Source: Azospirillum sp. RU38E (lineage in GTDB: Bacteria > Pseudomonadota > Alphaproteobacteria > Azospirillales > Azospirillaceae). From it: DNA of 64,000 bases. Of the stretch, positions 43,370 to 53,888 are shown piece after piece. A program made the translations under genes and the position numbers. The first letter of the stretch is position 1. Each line of letters starts with the position of its first letter. The notes beneath the pieces were generated by a model. The model had not been told where the DNA came from. It ran no database searches and saw only the letters and a list, made by a program, of their open reading frames with translations. The stretch spans positions 1 through 64,000 of the forward strand of contig NZ_FZOI01000022.1 of NCBI RefSeq assembly GCF_900188385.1, read 5' to 3'.

Positions 43370-44686
43370 TCAGGCGGTCTTGAACGTATTGCTCTGCGGG
43401 AACAGGCGCAGGATGTCCCGCGCACGCACGGTGCCGGAATGTTCCGCCGGCGGTTTGCCCCCCCCTTTCAGCGGCGTCAGATCGACATGACCTGACTGGG
43501 CCCGCAGGGCCGCGACATTGCAGTTTTCCCGCCCCAGCCGGTCCACCGCGTCCCACCGATAGAGGCGGGCGGCATTCTGATGGCTGATCAGATCGATGTC
43601 GCGCTGGCCGATGGCGCCCTTTTGGAACTCCCCGTTCCAGAGCTGTTCCGGGGTGTTGGGCCAGGTGATGTCGGCATGGGGATAGTCATTCTCGAAGGTG
43701 ATCGTCTCCACCCCGATCAGATCGCGCAGGGCTACCCCGGCTTCATCCTGGATGAAACAGGAGATAAAATGCTCCCGATACACGTCGGTCGGACGCTTTC
43801 CACGCCAATTATGGCGCATCCAGGGGCCATGGTTCTTATGCACCAGTTCCGCCCGCTCCAGCGTATAGGGCAGCCAGCCGATGCCGCCTTCCGACAGAAT
43901 GACCTTCAGGTGCGGATAATCATGGATGAAGTCTGACCACAGCCATTCGGCAAACACCGCCATCGACGCCAGGCCTGCCTTGGTCAGAAAGGCCCCCATG
44001 GGAGAATCCAGGGTCAGATGTTCCGTGCCGGTGGAATCCAGGGCCGAGATATGGATGGAGATCGGCACCCGCTCCTCATCCAGCAGCTTCCACAGCGGGC
44101 GCCAATAATCATCATGGATGTTGGGCAGGCCAAGCTGATGCGGCAGGCTGGGCATGGTGACGGTACGCGCCCCCTTGGCGATGGCGCGCTTCATTTCTGC
44201 CACGGCAGCGTCAATGTCATAAAGCGGCAGGCTGACCATCGGGATCAACCGGTCCGGAGCAACCGCACAGAACTCGTCAATATGCCAATCATTATAGGCC
44301 TGGATAATGGCCGTATTCAGGTCCTTGTGCTTGCGGTCCTGGAACATTTCCAGCGCGAAGCCAGGAAAGGTGGGGAAGTTGACCCCGGCGAAAACGCCAT
44401 TGACGCTCATATCGTCAACGCGGCTGCGCGGATCGTAACAGCCCTTGCGGATATGGTCGAACCGATTGGGCTCGAAGCCCAGCTCCTCCCGCGGGCGGCC
44501 GGCCACGGCATTCAGCGCGAAATTGACACTGGGCTTGCCTTGATAAACCCAGGTGAAGCCTTCGTCAGATTCGACGCATTTCGGGGCCTCATCCTTCCAT
44601 CTGGCCCCGATATGCTGGTCAAAAATCGTCGGCCCTTCGACAATATGGTCATCAACGCTGAAGATCACCATGTCTTCCTTGCGCAT
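43370..44686 (-). CDS. Amidohydrolase family (amidohydrolase_2/ACMSD-like) protein
   Basis: 438 aa metal-dependent TIM-barrel hydrolase or decarboxylase. N-terminal metal motif DDHIVEG, His in ISIHIS, and a C-terminal Asp in ENDYPHAD. The ATG at 44686 is 6 bp after GGGAGG; an ATG at 44689 and a TTG at 44692 are alternatives. Such proteins hydrolyse cyclic amides or decarboxylate acids, and are frequent in alphaproteobacterial aromatic and terpenoid clusters. The reaction is unassigned. Confidence 0.87.
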   Translation of the reverse strand: MRKEDMVIFSVDDHIVEGPTIFDQHIGARWKDEAPKCVESDEGFTWVYQGKPSVNFALNAVAGRPREELGFEPNRFDHIRKGCYDPRSRVDDMSVNGVFAGVNFPTFPGFALEMFQDRKHKDLNTAIIQAYNDWHIDEFCAVAPDRLIPMVSLPLYDIDAAVAEMKRAIAKGARTVTMPSLPHQLGLPNIHDDYWRPLWKLLDEERVPISIHISALDSTGTEHLTLDSPMGAFLTKAGLASMAVFAEWLWSDFIHDYPHLKVILSEGGIGWLPYTLERAELVHKNHGPWMRHNWRGKRPTDVYREHFISCFIQDEAGVALRDLIGVETITFENDYPHADITWPNTPEQLWNGEFQKGAIGQRDIDLISHQNAARLYRWDAVDRLGRENCNVAALRAQSGHVDLTPLKGGGKPPAEHSGTVRARDILRLFPQSNTFKTA

Positions 44687-44738
44687 CATCAACCTCCCTT
44701 GGTGAGGCTCCCGGCCTCGATTATTTCAGATGGCAGTG

Positions 44739-44978
44739 TCACTCGCCGACGATCTGAGGCTCCCCCGTCGCGCCGGCGGGAATCATCACCTTCACGCCAT
44801 CGACGCGCACGGCATAGCCGGACTCCGACGTGACGTGGGTGGGGCGGATGCCGCCATGGCGGCGCAACCATTGTCCGACCCGCCAGGCGACGAAAGCCGC
44901 CGACCCGTGGGTGTATTCGGTGCTGGCCTCGGGGACGGCGTCGTACCCCTCTTGGGCAAATCGCGTCAGGCTGATCAT
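44739..44978 (-). CDS. Small protein of unknown function (79 aa)
   Basis: Not recognised. The ATG at 44978 has CAGGAG 6 bp upstream, and the gene sits in line between the crotonase (45018) and the amidohydrolase, both on the same strand. The sequence is soluble and mixed (GSAAFVAWRVGQWLRRHGG, then YAVRVDGVKVMIPAG), without a signal peptide or Cys motif. It may be a subunit or assembly factor for a neighbour. Confidence 0.6.
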   Translation of the reverse strand: MISLTRFAQEGYDAVPEASTEYTHGSAAFVAWRVGQWLRRHGGIRPTHVTSESGYAVRVDGVKVMIPAGATGEPQIVGE

Positions 44979-45017
44979 GTCCGCTCCTGGTGTGCGGTTG
45001 ATGGCGGGGGGTGTGCC

Positions 45018-45854
45018 CTATTCCCCATGGAACACGGGCTTTTCCTTCGACCCGAACAGGCGCATGGCAGCGACATTGTCGCGTGTGCGAGAGGTGCGGG
45101 CGACGGCGCGCGCCTCAGCCTCCATCGCCGCGTCCAGGTCCTGGCGCAGCCCATCGGCCAGCAGCCGCTTCATCTCCGACAGGGCCGCCGTTGGGCCATG
45201 GGCGAAATCCAGGGCGACCGTCCGGGCCGCCGCGGCGAACCCCTCGGCCGGCAATACCTCCCCGATCATTCCCCAGTCCAGCGCCGTGGCGGCCGGCAGG
45301 CGTTCGGCCCGCAGCAACAGGCGGCGCGCCCGGGCCATCCCCACCATTCGCGGCAACAGCCAAGTCAGGCCGGAATCCGGGGCCGAGGCCAGGGAGCGGA
45401 ATGGCAGGAGAAAATAGGCATCGGCCGAGGCGACAACATGGTCGGCCGCCAGGGCAATGCCGACGCCGATCCCGACACAGGGGCCATTAACAGCCACCAC
45501 CAGTGGGATCGGCAAGGCATGCAGCCGGCGCAGCAGCGGGTGAAACAAGGTCTCCACCGAGCTGAGGGCCGGCACTTTCCCCGCCCCGGCGGAAACAGCC
45601 CGGGCCTCTTGCAGCAGATTGACCCCGGCACAGAAGCCGCGGCCGGCGCCGGTCAGCAGCAGGCACCGCACCCGCCGGCGCGGTTTCAGCACCTCTCCTA
45701 ACGCCTCAGCCAGGGCCTCGGCCATGGCGGGACTGATCGCGTTCAACCGGGCGCCATCCTCCAGGGTGATGGTGGCCAACGGTCCGTCTATCACCAGACT
45801 GACCTGATCATAGGCAATGGTTTCGGCCGTGCCCTCGGCCCTCTGCTCCGTCAC
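45018..45854 (-). CDS. Enoyl-CoA hydratase/isomerase family protein (PaaG-like)
   Basis: 278 aa crotonase. GFCAGVN and NGPCVGIGVG form the oxyanion hole. Both hydratase Glu positions are changed, and SAPDSGLTWLLPRMVG has the PaaG-type Asp, so an isomerase is favoured. It follows the SDR gene by 24 bp in the unit starting at 46658. Confidence 0.85.
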   Translation of the reverse strand: MTEQRAEGTAETIAYDQVSLVIDGPLATITLEDGARLNAISPAMAEALAEALGEVLKPRRRVRCLLLTGAGRGFCAGVNLLQEARAVSAGAGKVPALSSVETLFHPLLRRLHALPIPLVVAVNGPCVGIGVGIALAADHVVASADAYFLLPFRSLASAPDSGLTWLLPRMVGMARARRLLLRAERLPAATALDWGMIGEVLPAEGFAAAARTVALDFAHGPTAALSEMKRLLADGLRQDLDAAMEAEARAVARTSRTRDNVAAMRLFGSKEKPVFHGE

Positions 45855-45878
45855 CGGTTTTCCTCCCCACCTGCTGCT

Positions 45879-46658
45879 TCAGCGTAGCCCCATCCGGATG
45901 CCGCCATCCAGGCGCACATGTTCGGCGTTGAAATAGGGGTTGCGGATCATCTCCAGCGCCAAGCTGGCATATTCGGCCGGATGGCCGAACCGGCCCGGAA
46001 AGGGAATGGACGCCGCCAGCGCCTGTTTCACATTGTCGGGGGCCGCGTTCATCAGCGGCGTATTGAAGATGCCCGGCAGGATGGTGTTGATACGGATGCC
46101 CTCCGCCCCCAGGTCGCGGGCAATCGGCAGGGTCATGCCAACCACACCGCCCTTGGAGGCGGAATAGGCCGCTTGGCCCATCTGGCCGTCCTGCGCCGCG
46201 ACGCTGGCGGTATTGATGATGACCCCGCGCTCGCCGGAAGGCAGCGGCTCGACGGTCAGCATCCCCGCTGCCGACTTGCTGAGGCAGCGGAAGGTGCCAA
46301 TCAGATTGATCTGGATAATCAACTCAAAGGCGTCCATGGGGAACGCCTTGATCTCGCCGGTCTTGCGGTCGCGACCCGCTGTCTTGATGGCGTTGCCTGT
46401 GCCGGCGCAATTGACGAGGATGCGTTCCTGACCATGGGCCGCCCGCGCCTTGGCGAACCCTTCATCAACCGATGCGTCTGAGGTGACATTGACCGGGCAG
46501 AAGGTGCCACCGATCTCCGCCGCGACGGCATTCCCCTTGTCCGCATTCAGATCGAAGATCGCTACCTTGACGCCCAGGCTCGCCAGGGCCCGCGCGGTCG
46601 CCTCCCCCAGCCCGGATGCACCGCCGGTGACCACCGCCGCCAAACCGCTCACGTCCAT
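45879..46658 (-). CDS. SDR: 3-hydroxyacyl-CoA dehydrogenase type II-like
   Basis: 259 aa, close to HSD17B10-type enzymes: TGGASGLGEATARAL, FDLNADKG, NCAGTGNAIK, catalytic NTASVAAQDGQMGQAAYSAS and NTILPGIFNTPLM. It would oxidise (3S)-hydroxyacyl-CoA to 3-ketoacyl-CoA. The ATG at 46658 has AGGAGG 6 bp upstream. It is the first gene of its unit, 73 bp from operator site 9. Confidence 0.92.
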   Translation of the reverse strand: MDVSGLAAVVTGGASGLGEATARALASLGVKVAIFDLNADKGNAVAAEIGGTFCPVNVTSDASVDEGFAKARAAHGQERILVNCAGTGNAIKTAGRDRKTGEIKAFPMDAFELIIQINLIGTFRCLSKSAAGMLTVEPLPSGERGVIINTASVAAQDGQMGQAAYSASKGGVVGMTLPIARDLGAEGIRINTILPGIFNTPLMNAAPDNVKQALAASIPFPGRFGHPAEYASLALEMIRNPYFNAEHVRLDGGIRMGLR

Positions 46659-46730
46659 GGACTTCCTCCTCATCAGGTTTCTTTAACGGGGTTCTTTGCG
46701 ACCCGCGCCGACCACGGTCTTCTGAATAAC

Positions 46731-46740
46731 TGGTATACTA
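46731..46740. promoter_or_regulatory. Operator site 9: TGGTATACTA
   Basis: Nine of ten consensus bases, followed by TTTAAAT as at site 7. It lies upstream of the SDR at 45879-46658 and just beyond the stop of the next crotonase gene, separating two minus-strand units. Confidence 0.75.
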
Positions 46741-46787
46741 TTTAAATGCAAGAGTGGATTTGGGGCCGCCGCCTTATCAGTATCCTT

Positions 46788-47567
46788 TTACCGCCCCTGA
46801 AAGACAGGTTTCCGCCGCTCGGTGAAGGCGGCCACACCTTCGCGGAAATCGGCGCTGTAGCCGGCTTCGCGCTGGCCGATCCGTTCGGCCTGCACCGTCT
46901 CGGTCCAACTGCCATCCAGGCTGGTCCGCATGGTGCGACGGATGATGCCAAAGGCACGGGTCGGCCCGGCAGCCAGCCGGGTGGCCAGCTGCAGTGCCTG
47001 GTCGGGCAATTCATCATCCGCCACGGCACGATGGATCAGCCCCCAGGATTCGGCCGTTTCCGCCGGCAGCTTCTCCCCCAGCATCATCAGGGCCAGCGCC
47101 CGCTGGCGGCCGACCAGCCGCGGCAGCAGGAAGGACAGGCCGGCATCCGGCACCAGCCCGACATTGACGAAGGCCAGCAGGAAATAGGCCGACCGGCCGG
47201 CAATGGCGAAATCACCGGCCAGGGCCAGCCCCGCCCCCGCCCCGGCGGCAGCCCCGTTAATGGCGGTGACGATCGGGATCGGCAGGCCGGCGATGCGGTC
47301 CAGTAGCGGATTGATGACCTGTTCCAGCGACAGGCCCATATCCGCCCCTTCCTGAAGCGCCGGTCCGCCCTGCAGATCGGCGCCGCTGCAGAATGCCCGG
47401 CCGGCGCCGGTGATCAGCAGGGCCCGCGCGCTGCGGCCCGCCTCATCCACCGCCGATATCATCCCTTCCATCATCTCCATGGACATGGCGTTCATGCGGG
47501 TGGGGCGGTTCAAGGTGATGATCGCGACATCGCCGCTTCTGGCAACCAGGATCGGGCGTTCGGACAT
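46788..47567 (-). CDS. Enoyl-CoA hydratase/isomerase family protein (PaaG-like)
   Basis: 259 aa crotonase with AFCSGAD and NGAAAGAGAG. The hydratase glutamates are missing and NVGLVPDAGLSFLLPRLVG supplies the PaaG-type Asp, so isomerisation is likelier than hydration. CAGGAG precedes the ATG at 47567. It appears monocistronic, divergent from the oxidoreductase at 47724. Confidence 0.87.
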   Translation of the reverse strand: MSERPILVARSGDVAIITLNRPTRMNAMSMEMMEGMISAVDEAGRSARALLITGAGRAFCSGADLQGGPALQEGADMGLSLEQVINPLLDRIAGLPIPIVTAINGAAAGAGAGLALAGDFAIAGRSAYFLLAFVNVGLVPDAGLSFLLPRLVGRQRALALMMLGEKLPAETAESWGLIHRAVADDELPDQALQLATRLAAGPTRAFGIIRRTMRTSLDGSWTETVQAERIGQREAGYSADFREGVAAFTERRKPVFQGR

Positions 47568-47634
47568 GCGGGCACTCCTGTCAGAGGGGGGCCTTCTGCT
47601 TTAAGCGACAATCTGGCCATTGTCGATGTATAAA

Positions 47635-47644
47635 TAGTAACCTA
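47635..47644. promoter_or_regulatory. Operator site 10 (weak): TAGTAACCTA
   Basis: Two core positions differ from the consensus. Read on the minus strand the flank ACTATTTATA equals that at site 11, and the region can be seen as GGTATACT with one base deleted. It lies in the divergent region 47568-47723 and may serve both genes. Confidence 0.4.
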
Positions 47645-47723
47645 TTAAGCATTATCAGCATGGATTGCCCAGCGAGTCCACCCGGCCCGCTTGATGACCA
47701 GAGATGACCAGAAAGGATATGGG

Positions 47724-48731
47724 ATGAAAGCCGTCCGCCTGCGCCAGCCGGCCGCGCTGAGCCAGCTTATCAACGTTGATCTGCCTGATCCGGGGCCGCC
47801 TGGGCCGGGGGAGATCAAGATCAGGCTCCGCGCCTCCTCCTTGAACTATCACGATTATGTCGTGGTGACCGGTGGGATCAGGGTGGAGGATGGCCGGATC
47901 CCCCTGTCGGACGGGGCAGGCGATGTACTGGCGGTGGGCGAGGGCGTCACCGCTTTCACGCCCGGTGACCTCGTCATCTCCACCTTCTTTTCCGACTGGC
48001 AGGATGGCCGCCCGCTGGAAGGGATCGCCGGAACCGTCCCCGGCGATTCCGCCGATGGTTACGCCCGCGACCTGGTGGTGGCGCCGGCGCGCTGCTTCAC
48101 CCGTGCACCGGCCGGGTACACCCATGCCGAAGCGGCCACGCTGCCCTGTGCCGCCCTGACCGCTTGGCGGGCCCTGGTCGTGGAAGGCCGGATCAAGGCC
48201 GGGGAGACGGTGCTGGTCCAGGGCAGCGGCGGCGTTTCCATCTTCGCCCTGCAATTTGCCAAGGCGATGGGAGCGACCGTCATCGCCACCTCGTCATCCG
48301 ATGCACGGCTGGACCGGCTGCGCGGCCTCGGCGCTGATCATGTGATCAATTACAAGTCCGTCGAAAAATGGGGAACGGCGGCCCGGCTCTGGTCGGGCGG
48401 GGGGGTTGACCATGTGGTGGAGGTCGGTGGCGCCGGCACCCTGGCGCAATCCATCGCCGCGGCCCGCCACGGCGGCCATATCAGTGTGATCGGGGTATTG
48501 AGCGGGCATCAGGCCCCCATCCCCACCACCCTGATCATGGCCAAGCAGCTCCGCCTCACCGGCATCACGGTGGGCACCCATCGCCAGCAACGAGAAATGG
48601 TGCGCGCCATTGAGGCCACCGGCCTCCGGCCGGTCATCGATGCCCAGCGCTTTCCCCTGGACCGGCTGGCCGACGCCTTCCGCCTGCAGGAGAAGGGCGG
48701 CCATTTCGGCAAGATCGTGATCGATATCTAA
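47724..48731 (+). CDS. Zinc-independent MDR oxidoreductase (quinone-reductase-like)
   Basis: 335 aa. The NAD(P) motif GSGGVSIFALQFAKAMGA is clear. The zinc-binding GHE motif of alcohol dehydrogenases is absent (DGAGDVLAVG instead), so it is the quinone/enone-reductase branch of the medium-chain family. AAAGGA precedes the ATG at 47724. It may reduce an enone or enoyl intermediate. It ends at a hairpin facing the FadJ-type gene. Confidence 0.9.
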   Translation: MKAVRLRQPAALSQLINVDLPDPGPPGPGEIKIRLRASSLNYHDYVVVTGGIRVEDGRIPLSDGAGDVLAVGEGVTAFTPGDLVISTFFSDWQDGRPLEGIAGTVPGDSADGYARDLVVAPARCFTRAPAGYTHAEAATLPCAALTAWRALVVEGRIKAGETVLVQGSGGVSIFALQFAKAMGATVIATSSSDARLDRLRGLGADHVINYKSVEKWGTAARLWSGGGVDHVVEVGGAGTLAQSIAAARHGGHISVIGVLSGHQAPIPTTLIMAKQLRLTGITVGTHRQQREMVRAIEATGLRPVIDAQRFPLDRLADAFRLQEKGGHFGKIVIDI

Positions 48732-48739
48732 AAGCAACC

Positions 48740-48786
48740 CCCTTCCCTGCCCGCCCCCGGGGGGGAGCGGGACGGGCAAGGAAGGG
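48740..48786. terminator. Bidirectional hairpin terminator
   Basis: A 14-bp stem with one mismatch (48740-48753 with 48773-48786) and an inner GC-rich loop. It separates the converging oxidoreductase and FadJ-type genes, which end at 48731 and 48795. Confidence 0.7.
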
Positions 48787-48794
48787 TGCATCCC

Positions 48795-50843
48795 TCACCC
48801 TTGGGTGAAGGATTTTCCGTCGGCGACCAGCCGTTCCAGCAGGGGGGCCGGCTGGATGCCCATGGCTTTCAGGCCGGCAATAACCACCGGCAGACCCACC
48901 GTATCAGCCCAGAACATCGGCCCACCGGTAAAGACCGGCCAATTATAGCCAAGGATTGCCGCCATATCGATGTCGGACGCCCGCAGCGCGATGCCTTCCT
49001 CCAGGATGCGGGCGCCTTCATTGACCACGGGATAGAGCAGCCGGGCCACGATCTCCGCCGCCGGCTTGGGCCCCGTCGGCGTCACGCCCTTATGCGCCGC
49101 CAGGGTAGCAATCACCGCCGCCGCGACGGGCGACGGGGTGGCGCGGCGCTTCTCGTCATAATCATAGAAGCCGCCATTCTGCTTCTGCCCCAGCCGCCCC
49201 AGGGCCACCAGATCACCGCTCAAGGTGCGGTCGGGATTGTCGCGGCCGATCACGTCCAGCCCGACCAGATCGATCATCTGGAACGGCCCCATGGCGAAAC
49301 CATAATCGACAATGGCCTGATCGACCTCGGCCGGGGTTGGCCCTTCCAGGACCAGCGCATCGCCCTGGCCCATATAGGGCTTCATCAGCCGGTTGGCGAT
49401 GAAGCCGTCGCAGACGCCGGCCAGCACCGGCACCTTGCCGATCTTCCGCCCAAGATCCATCGCCGTGGCGATGACGGACAGGGCGGTGTGCTTGCCGCGC
49501 ACCACCTCCAGCAGCCGCATCACATTGGCGGGGGAGAAGAAATGCAGCCCCACCACCCATTCCGGCCGCGTGGTCGCCGCGGCGATCTCATCAAGATTGA
49601 GGAAGGAGGTGTTGGACGCCAGGATGGCGCCGGGCTTGGTGATGGCGTCCAGCTTGCCGAACACCTCCCGCTTCACCGCCATGCTTTCAAACACCGCCTC
49701 GATCACCAGATCGACGGCGGCCAGCGCCTCCAGCGACAAGGACGGGGTGATCAGCGCCATGCGCTCTTCCACCTGCGCCTTGGTCATGCGCCCCTTGGCG
49801 GCCGTCCCCTCGTAATTGCGGCGGATGACGCCGATGCCGCGATCCAGTGCCGCCTGATTCATCTCCACCAGGGTCACCGGCACGCCGACATTCAGGAAAT
49901 TCATAGCGATCCCACCGCCCATGGTACCGGCCCCGATGATGCCGACGCTGGCAATGGGCAGGACGGGGGTGGATTTCGGCACATCGGGGATCTTGGCCGT
50001 TTCCCGCTCGGCAAAGAAGACATGGCGCTGGGCGCGGGATTCCACCGTATCGACCAGTTCCCAGAACAGGGATTGTTCACGTTCGATGCCTTCATCGAAC
50101 GGCAGTTCGACCGCCGCTTGAATGGCCTGGACAATATGGCCCGGTGCCTTGAAGCCCCGGAAGGCGCGGGCATTGCGGGCCAGGAAACCAGTGAAGATCT
50201 CCGGTTTGCCGCGGTCCCCGGCAATCCTGTCGTCCCGGTCGCGCACCCGCGGCAGCGGGCGGGTGGCCGCCACCTCCCGCGCCAGGGCGATTGCGGCATC
50301 CTGCAGGGTGCCGCTGTCGGCCACCAGCCGGTCCAGCAGCCCCAGCTCCAGCGCCTGGGCTGCTGCCAGGGGGCGGCCGCTGGTGATCATGTCCAGGGCT
50401 GCCGCCACCCCGACCAGACGCGGCAGGCGCTGTGTGCCGCCGGCCCCCGGCAGCAGGCCCAGATTGACCTCGGGGAGGCCGACCTTGGCCGTGGGCAGGG
50501 CAATGCGGTAATGGCAGGTCAGGGCCAGTTCGAACCCGCCGCCCAGGGCCGTACCATGGATGGCGGCCACGATGGGCTTGGGACTGTCATCAATGGCGGT
50601 CAGCAGGTCGCCCAGTGTCGGCGCCTCGAACGGCCGGCCGAATTCGCTGATATCCGCACCGGCGAAAAAGGTGCGGCCGCCGCAGATCACGACAATGGCC
50701 GTTACGGCCGTATCGGCGATGAAACGCTCCAACCCTTCCCAGACACCTCGCCGCACGGCGATCCCCAGCGCATTCACCGGCGGGGCATCAATGCTGATCA
50801 GGCCGATCCCATCTTCAATCCTATAGCTGGCAATGCCGGCCAT
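48795..50843 (-). CDS. fadJ: Bifunctional enoyl-CoA hydratase/3-hydroxyacyl-CoA dehydrogenase
   Basis: 682 aa, FadJ/FadB-like. The N-terminal crotonase has both catalytic Glu: E105 in GGGFEL and E125 in GLPEV. The dehydrogenase domain starts near residue 295 with [13 protein letters not shown], has [14 protein letters not shown], and is followed by the C-terminal helical domains. It performs hydration and NAD-dependent oxidation in beta-oxidation. With the thiolase gene 24 bp upstream it forms a complete general spiral. It ends the unit starting at 56347. The symbol is by resemblance only. Confidence 0.93.
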   Translation of the reverse strand: MAGIASYRIEDGIGLISIDAPPVNALGIAVRRGVWEGLERFIADTAVTAIVVICGGRTFFAGADISEFGRPFEAPTLGDLLTAIDDSPKPIVAAIHGTALGGGFELALTCHYRIALPTAKVGLPEVNLGLLPGAGGTQRLPRLVGVAAALDMITSGRPLAAAQALELGLLDRLVADSGTLQDAAIALAREVAATRPLPRVRDRDDRIAGDRGKPEIFTGFLARNARAFRGFKAPGHIVQAIQAAVELPFDEGIEREQSLFWELVDTVESRAQRHVFFAERETAKIPDVPKSTPVLPIASVGIIGAGTMGGGIAMNFLNVGVPVTLVEMNQAALDRGIGVIRRNYEGTAAKGRMTKAQVEERMALITPSLSLEALAAVDLVIEAVFESMAVKREVFGKLDAITKPGAILASNTSFLNLDEIAAATTRPEWVVGLHFFSPANVMRLLEVVRGKHTALSVIATAMDLGRKIGKVPVLAGVCDGFIANRLMKPYMGQGDALVLEGPTPAEVDQAIVDYGFAMGPFQMIDLVGLDVIGRDNPDRTLSGDLVALGRLGQKQNGGFYDYDEKRRATPSPVAAAVIATLAAHKGVTPTGPKPAAEIVARLLYPVVNEGARILEEGIALRASDIDMAAILGYNWPVFTGGPMFWADTVGLPVVIAGLKAMGIQPAPLLERLVADGKSFTQG

Positions 50844-50867
50844 GGCGCTTCCCCTTCACACGTTCTA

Positions 50868-52031
50868 TTAAAGCGCTTCCACTATGGTGACATTGGCGAT
50901 GCCACCGCCCTCGCACATGGTCTGCAGGCCATATTTCTTGCCGCGCGTCCGCAGGGCGTGCACCAGGGTCGCCATCAACTTGGTGCCGCTGGCCCCCAGC
51001 GGGTGGCCCAGGGCGATGGCCCCGCCATGCACGTTCAGCTTGGCCGGATCGGCGCCGACATGGCGCAGCCAGGCCAGGGGAACCGGGGCAAACGCCTCGT
51101 TCACCTCATACAGGTCGATATCATCAATATGCAGGCCGGCCCGCTTCAATGCCTTGTCGGTGGCGAACAGCGGTTCCTCCAGCATGATCACCGGGTCGCC
51201 GGCCGTCACGGTCATGTTGACGATACGGGCGATGGGGGTCAGATTATGTTCCTTCAGGGCCCGTTCCGACACCACCAGCACCGCCGACGACCCGTCACAG
51301 ACCTGGCTGGCATTGCCGGCCGTCACCACCCCGTCCGGAACCAGGGTCTTCAGCCCGGCCAGGGCGTCCAGGCTGGCATCCAGGCGCACCCCTTCATCCT
51401 GGGTATGGATGGCTCTGGTTCCATCCGCCAGGGTGATGGGGACGGGAATGATTTCGCGGGTGAAGACACCGGCCGCGATGGCCGCCGCCGCACGACGATG
51501 GCTTTCCAGGGCATATTCGTCCAGCACTTGACGGCTGAAGCCATTCTTGGCGGCGATCATTTCCGCCCCGCTGAACTGGCTGAAACCCGCCACCCCATAG
51601 CGGTCCAGAACCTTGGCCGACCAGGGGGCAGCACCGGTGCCGGGCAGCGAGGGCGTGCCCATCGGCACCCGGCTCATGCTCTCCACCCCGCCGGCGATGA
51701 TGATATCCTGGGTGCCGGACATCACGGCCTGGGCGGCGAACTGGATGGCCTGCTGGGAGGAGCCGCATTGCCGGTCGATGGTCACCGCCGGTACCGATTG
51801 CGGCAGGCAGGACGCCAGCACGGCAGAGCGGCCGATATGCATCGACTGTTCGCCGGCCTGGCTGACACACCCGAAAATCACATCGTCAATGGCCTCGGGA
51901 TCAATGCCCGTACGCTCGGCAATGGCGGTCAGGGCGATGCCGCCCAGATCATTGGCATGGATGCCGGAAAGACGGCCATTGCGCCGGCCGCCGGCCGTGC
52001 GCACCGCCTCGACAAGATAGGCTGCGGTCAT
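50868..52031 (-). CDS. Acetyl-CoA acetyltransferase (thiolase)
   Basis: 387 aa degradative-type thiolase. Nucleophile C89 in DRQCGSSQQA, GHP motif in ALGHPLGASG, and second Cys in MCEGGGIAN. It cleaves 3-ketoacyl-CoA with CoA. The start at 52031 has AAAGG 8 bp upstream. FadA-like position next to the FadJ-type gene. Confidence 0.95.
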   Translation of the reverse strand: MTAAYLVEAVRTAGGRRNGRLSGIHANDLGGIALTAIAERTGIDPEAIDDVIFGCVSQAGEQSMHIGRSAVLASCLPQSVPAVTIDRQCGSSQQAIQFAAQAVMSGTQDIIIAGGVESMSRVPMGTPSLPGTGAAPWSAKVLDRYGVAGFSQFSGAEMIAAKNGFSRQVLDEYALESHRRAAAAIAAGVFTREIIPVPITLADGTRAIHTQDEGVRLDASLDALAGLKTLVPDGVVTAGNASQVCDGSSAVLVVSERALKEHNLTPIARIVNMTVTAGDPVIMLEEPLFATDKALKRAGLHIDDIDLYEVNEAFAPVPLAWLRHVGADPAKLNVHGGAIALGHPLGASGTKLMATLVHALRTRGKKYGLQTMCEGGGIANVTIVEAL

Positions 52032-52064
52032 GTCATTGCCTTTCGCAGGAAGAAACGCCATCGC

Positions 52065-52841
52065 TCACAGCGACTGGCCGTCATCAATGGTGAAGCCGGC
52101 CCCGGTCACCGCCTGGGCGGCATCGGAACACAGGAACAGCAGGGCGGCATCCAGGTCGCCGGGTTCCATCAGGCGACGGCGGGGGAACTTGCCGATCATT
52201 CGCGCCCCGGCCTCGGTCTCCAGCCAGTCGCCATTGATCTCCGTCTTGATATAGCCGGGCAGCAGCATGTTGACATTGATGCCGCTGCGCGCCCAGTCGC
52301 GTGCCAGAACCTTGCCCATCTGCAATATGGCAGCCTTGCTGCCGCTATAGACGGCAAGGCCGGGATCCACCTTTGTCGCCGTGATGGAAGACAGGATGAC
52401 GATCCGGCCGTGCTGGCGTTCCCTCGACCCGGCGGCGATCAGCCGGCGTGCCCCCTCGCGCACGGTCAGATAGACACCGCGCAGATTGACCCCCATCACC
52501 TGATCGAACGCCTCCATGGGCAGGTCGGTGGCCGCCCCCTCGCAGTTCATGCCGGCATTGGCAATGATTGTATCAACGGTCCCGAAGGCCGCCTCTGCCG
52601 CGTCATAGGCGGCCAGGGTGGAGGCCTCATCCGACACATCCATCGGCGTTGCGATGGCCCGCCCGCCCGCCGCTTCCAGCTCCTGCCGCAATGTTTCCAG
52701 CCGGTCCACCCGGCGGGCGGCCAGCACCACATTGGCGCCGGCCGCCGACAATATCCGCGCGAAGCGTGCCCCCAGGCCGGACGACGCCCCCGTTACCAGG
52801 GCCGTGCGGCCGGTAAGGTCAAAAATTGGAGAGTGCGCCAT
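52065..52841 (-). CDS. SDR family oxidoreductase
   Basis: 258 aa. TGASSGLGARFAR, NAGMN, catalytic SSITATKVDPGLAVYSGSK and a C-terminal DDGQSL. A FabG-like reductase or dehydrogenase for a hydroxyacyl-CoA or alcohol. It lies between the thiolase and the nitronate monooxygenase-like gene in one unit. Confidence 0.9.
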   Translation of the reverse strand: MAHSPIFDLTGRTALVTGASSGLGARFARILSAAGANVVLAARRVDRLETLRQELEAAGGRAIATPMDVSDEASTLAAYDAAEAAFGTVDTIIANAGMNCEGAATDLPMEAFDQVMGVNLRGVYLTVREGARRLIAAGSRERQHGRIVILSSITATKVDPGLAVYSGSKAAILQMGKVLARDWARSGINVNMLLPGYIKTEINGDWLETEAGARMIGKFPRRRLMEPGDLDAALLFLCSDAAQAVTGAGFTIDDGQSL

Positions 52842-52852
52842 CTCTCACCCCC

Positions 52853-53833
<981 letters not shown>

Positions 53834-53888
53834 TCACCCTTTCTGTTCGGCCCGTCTGCGGGACGGGTTCCCTGTTGGCGCGCCGCGG

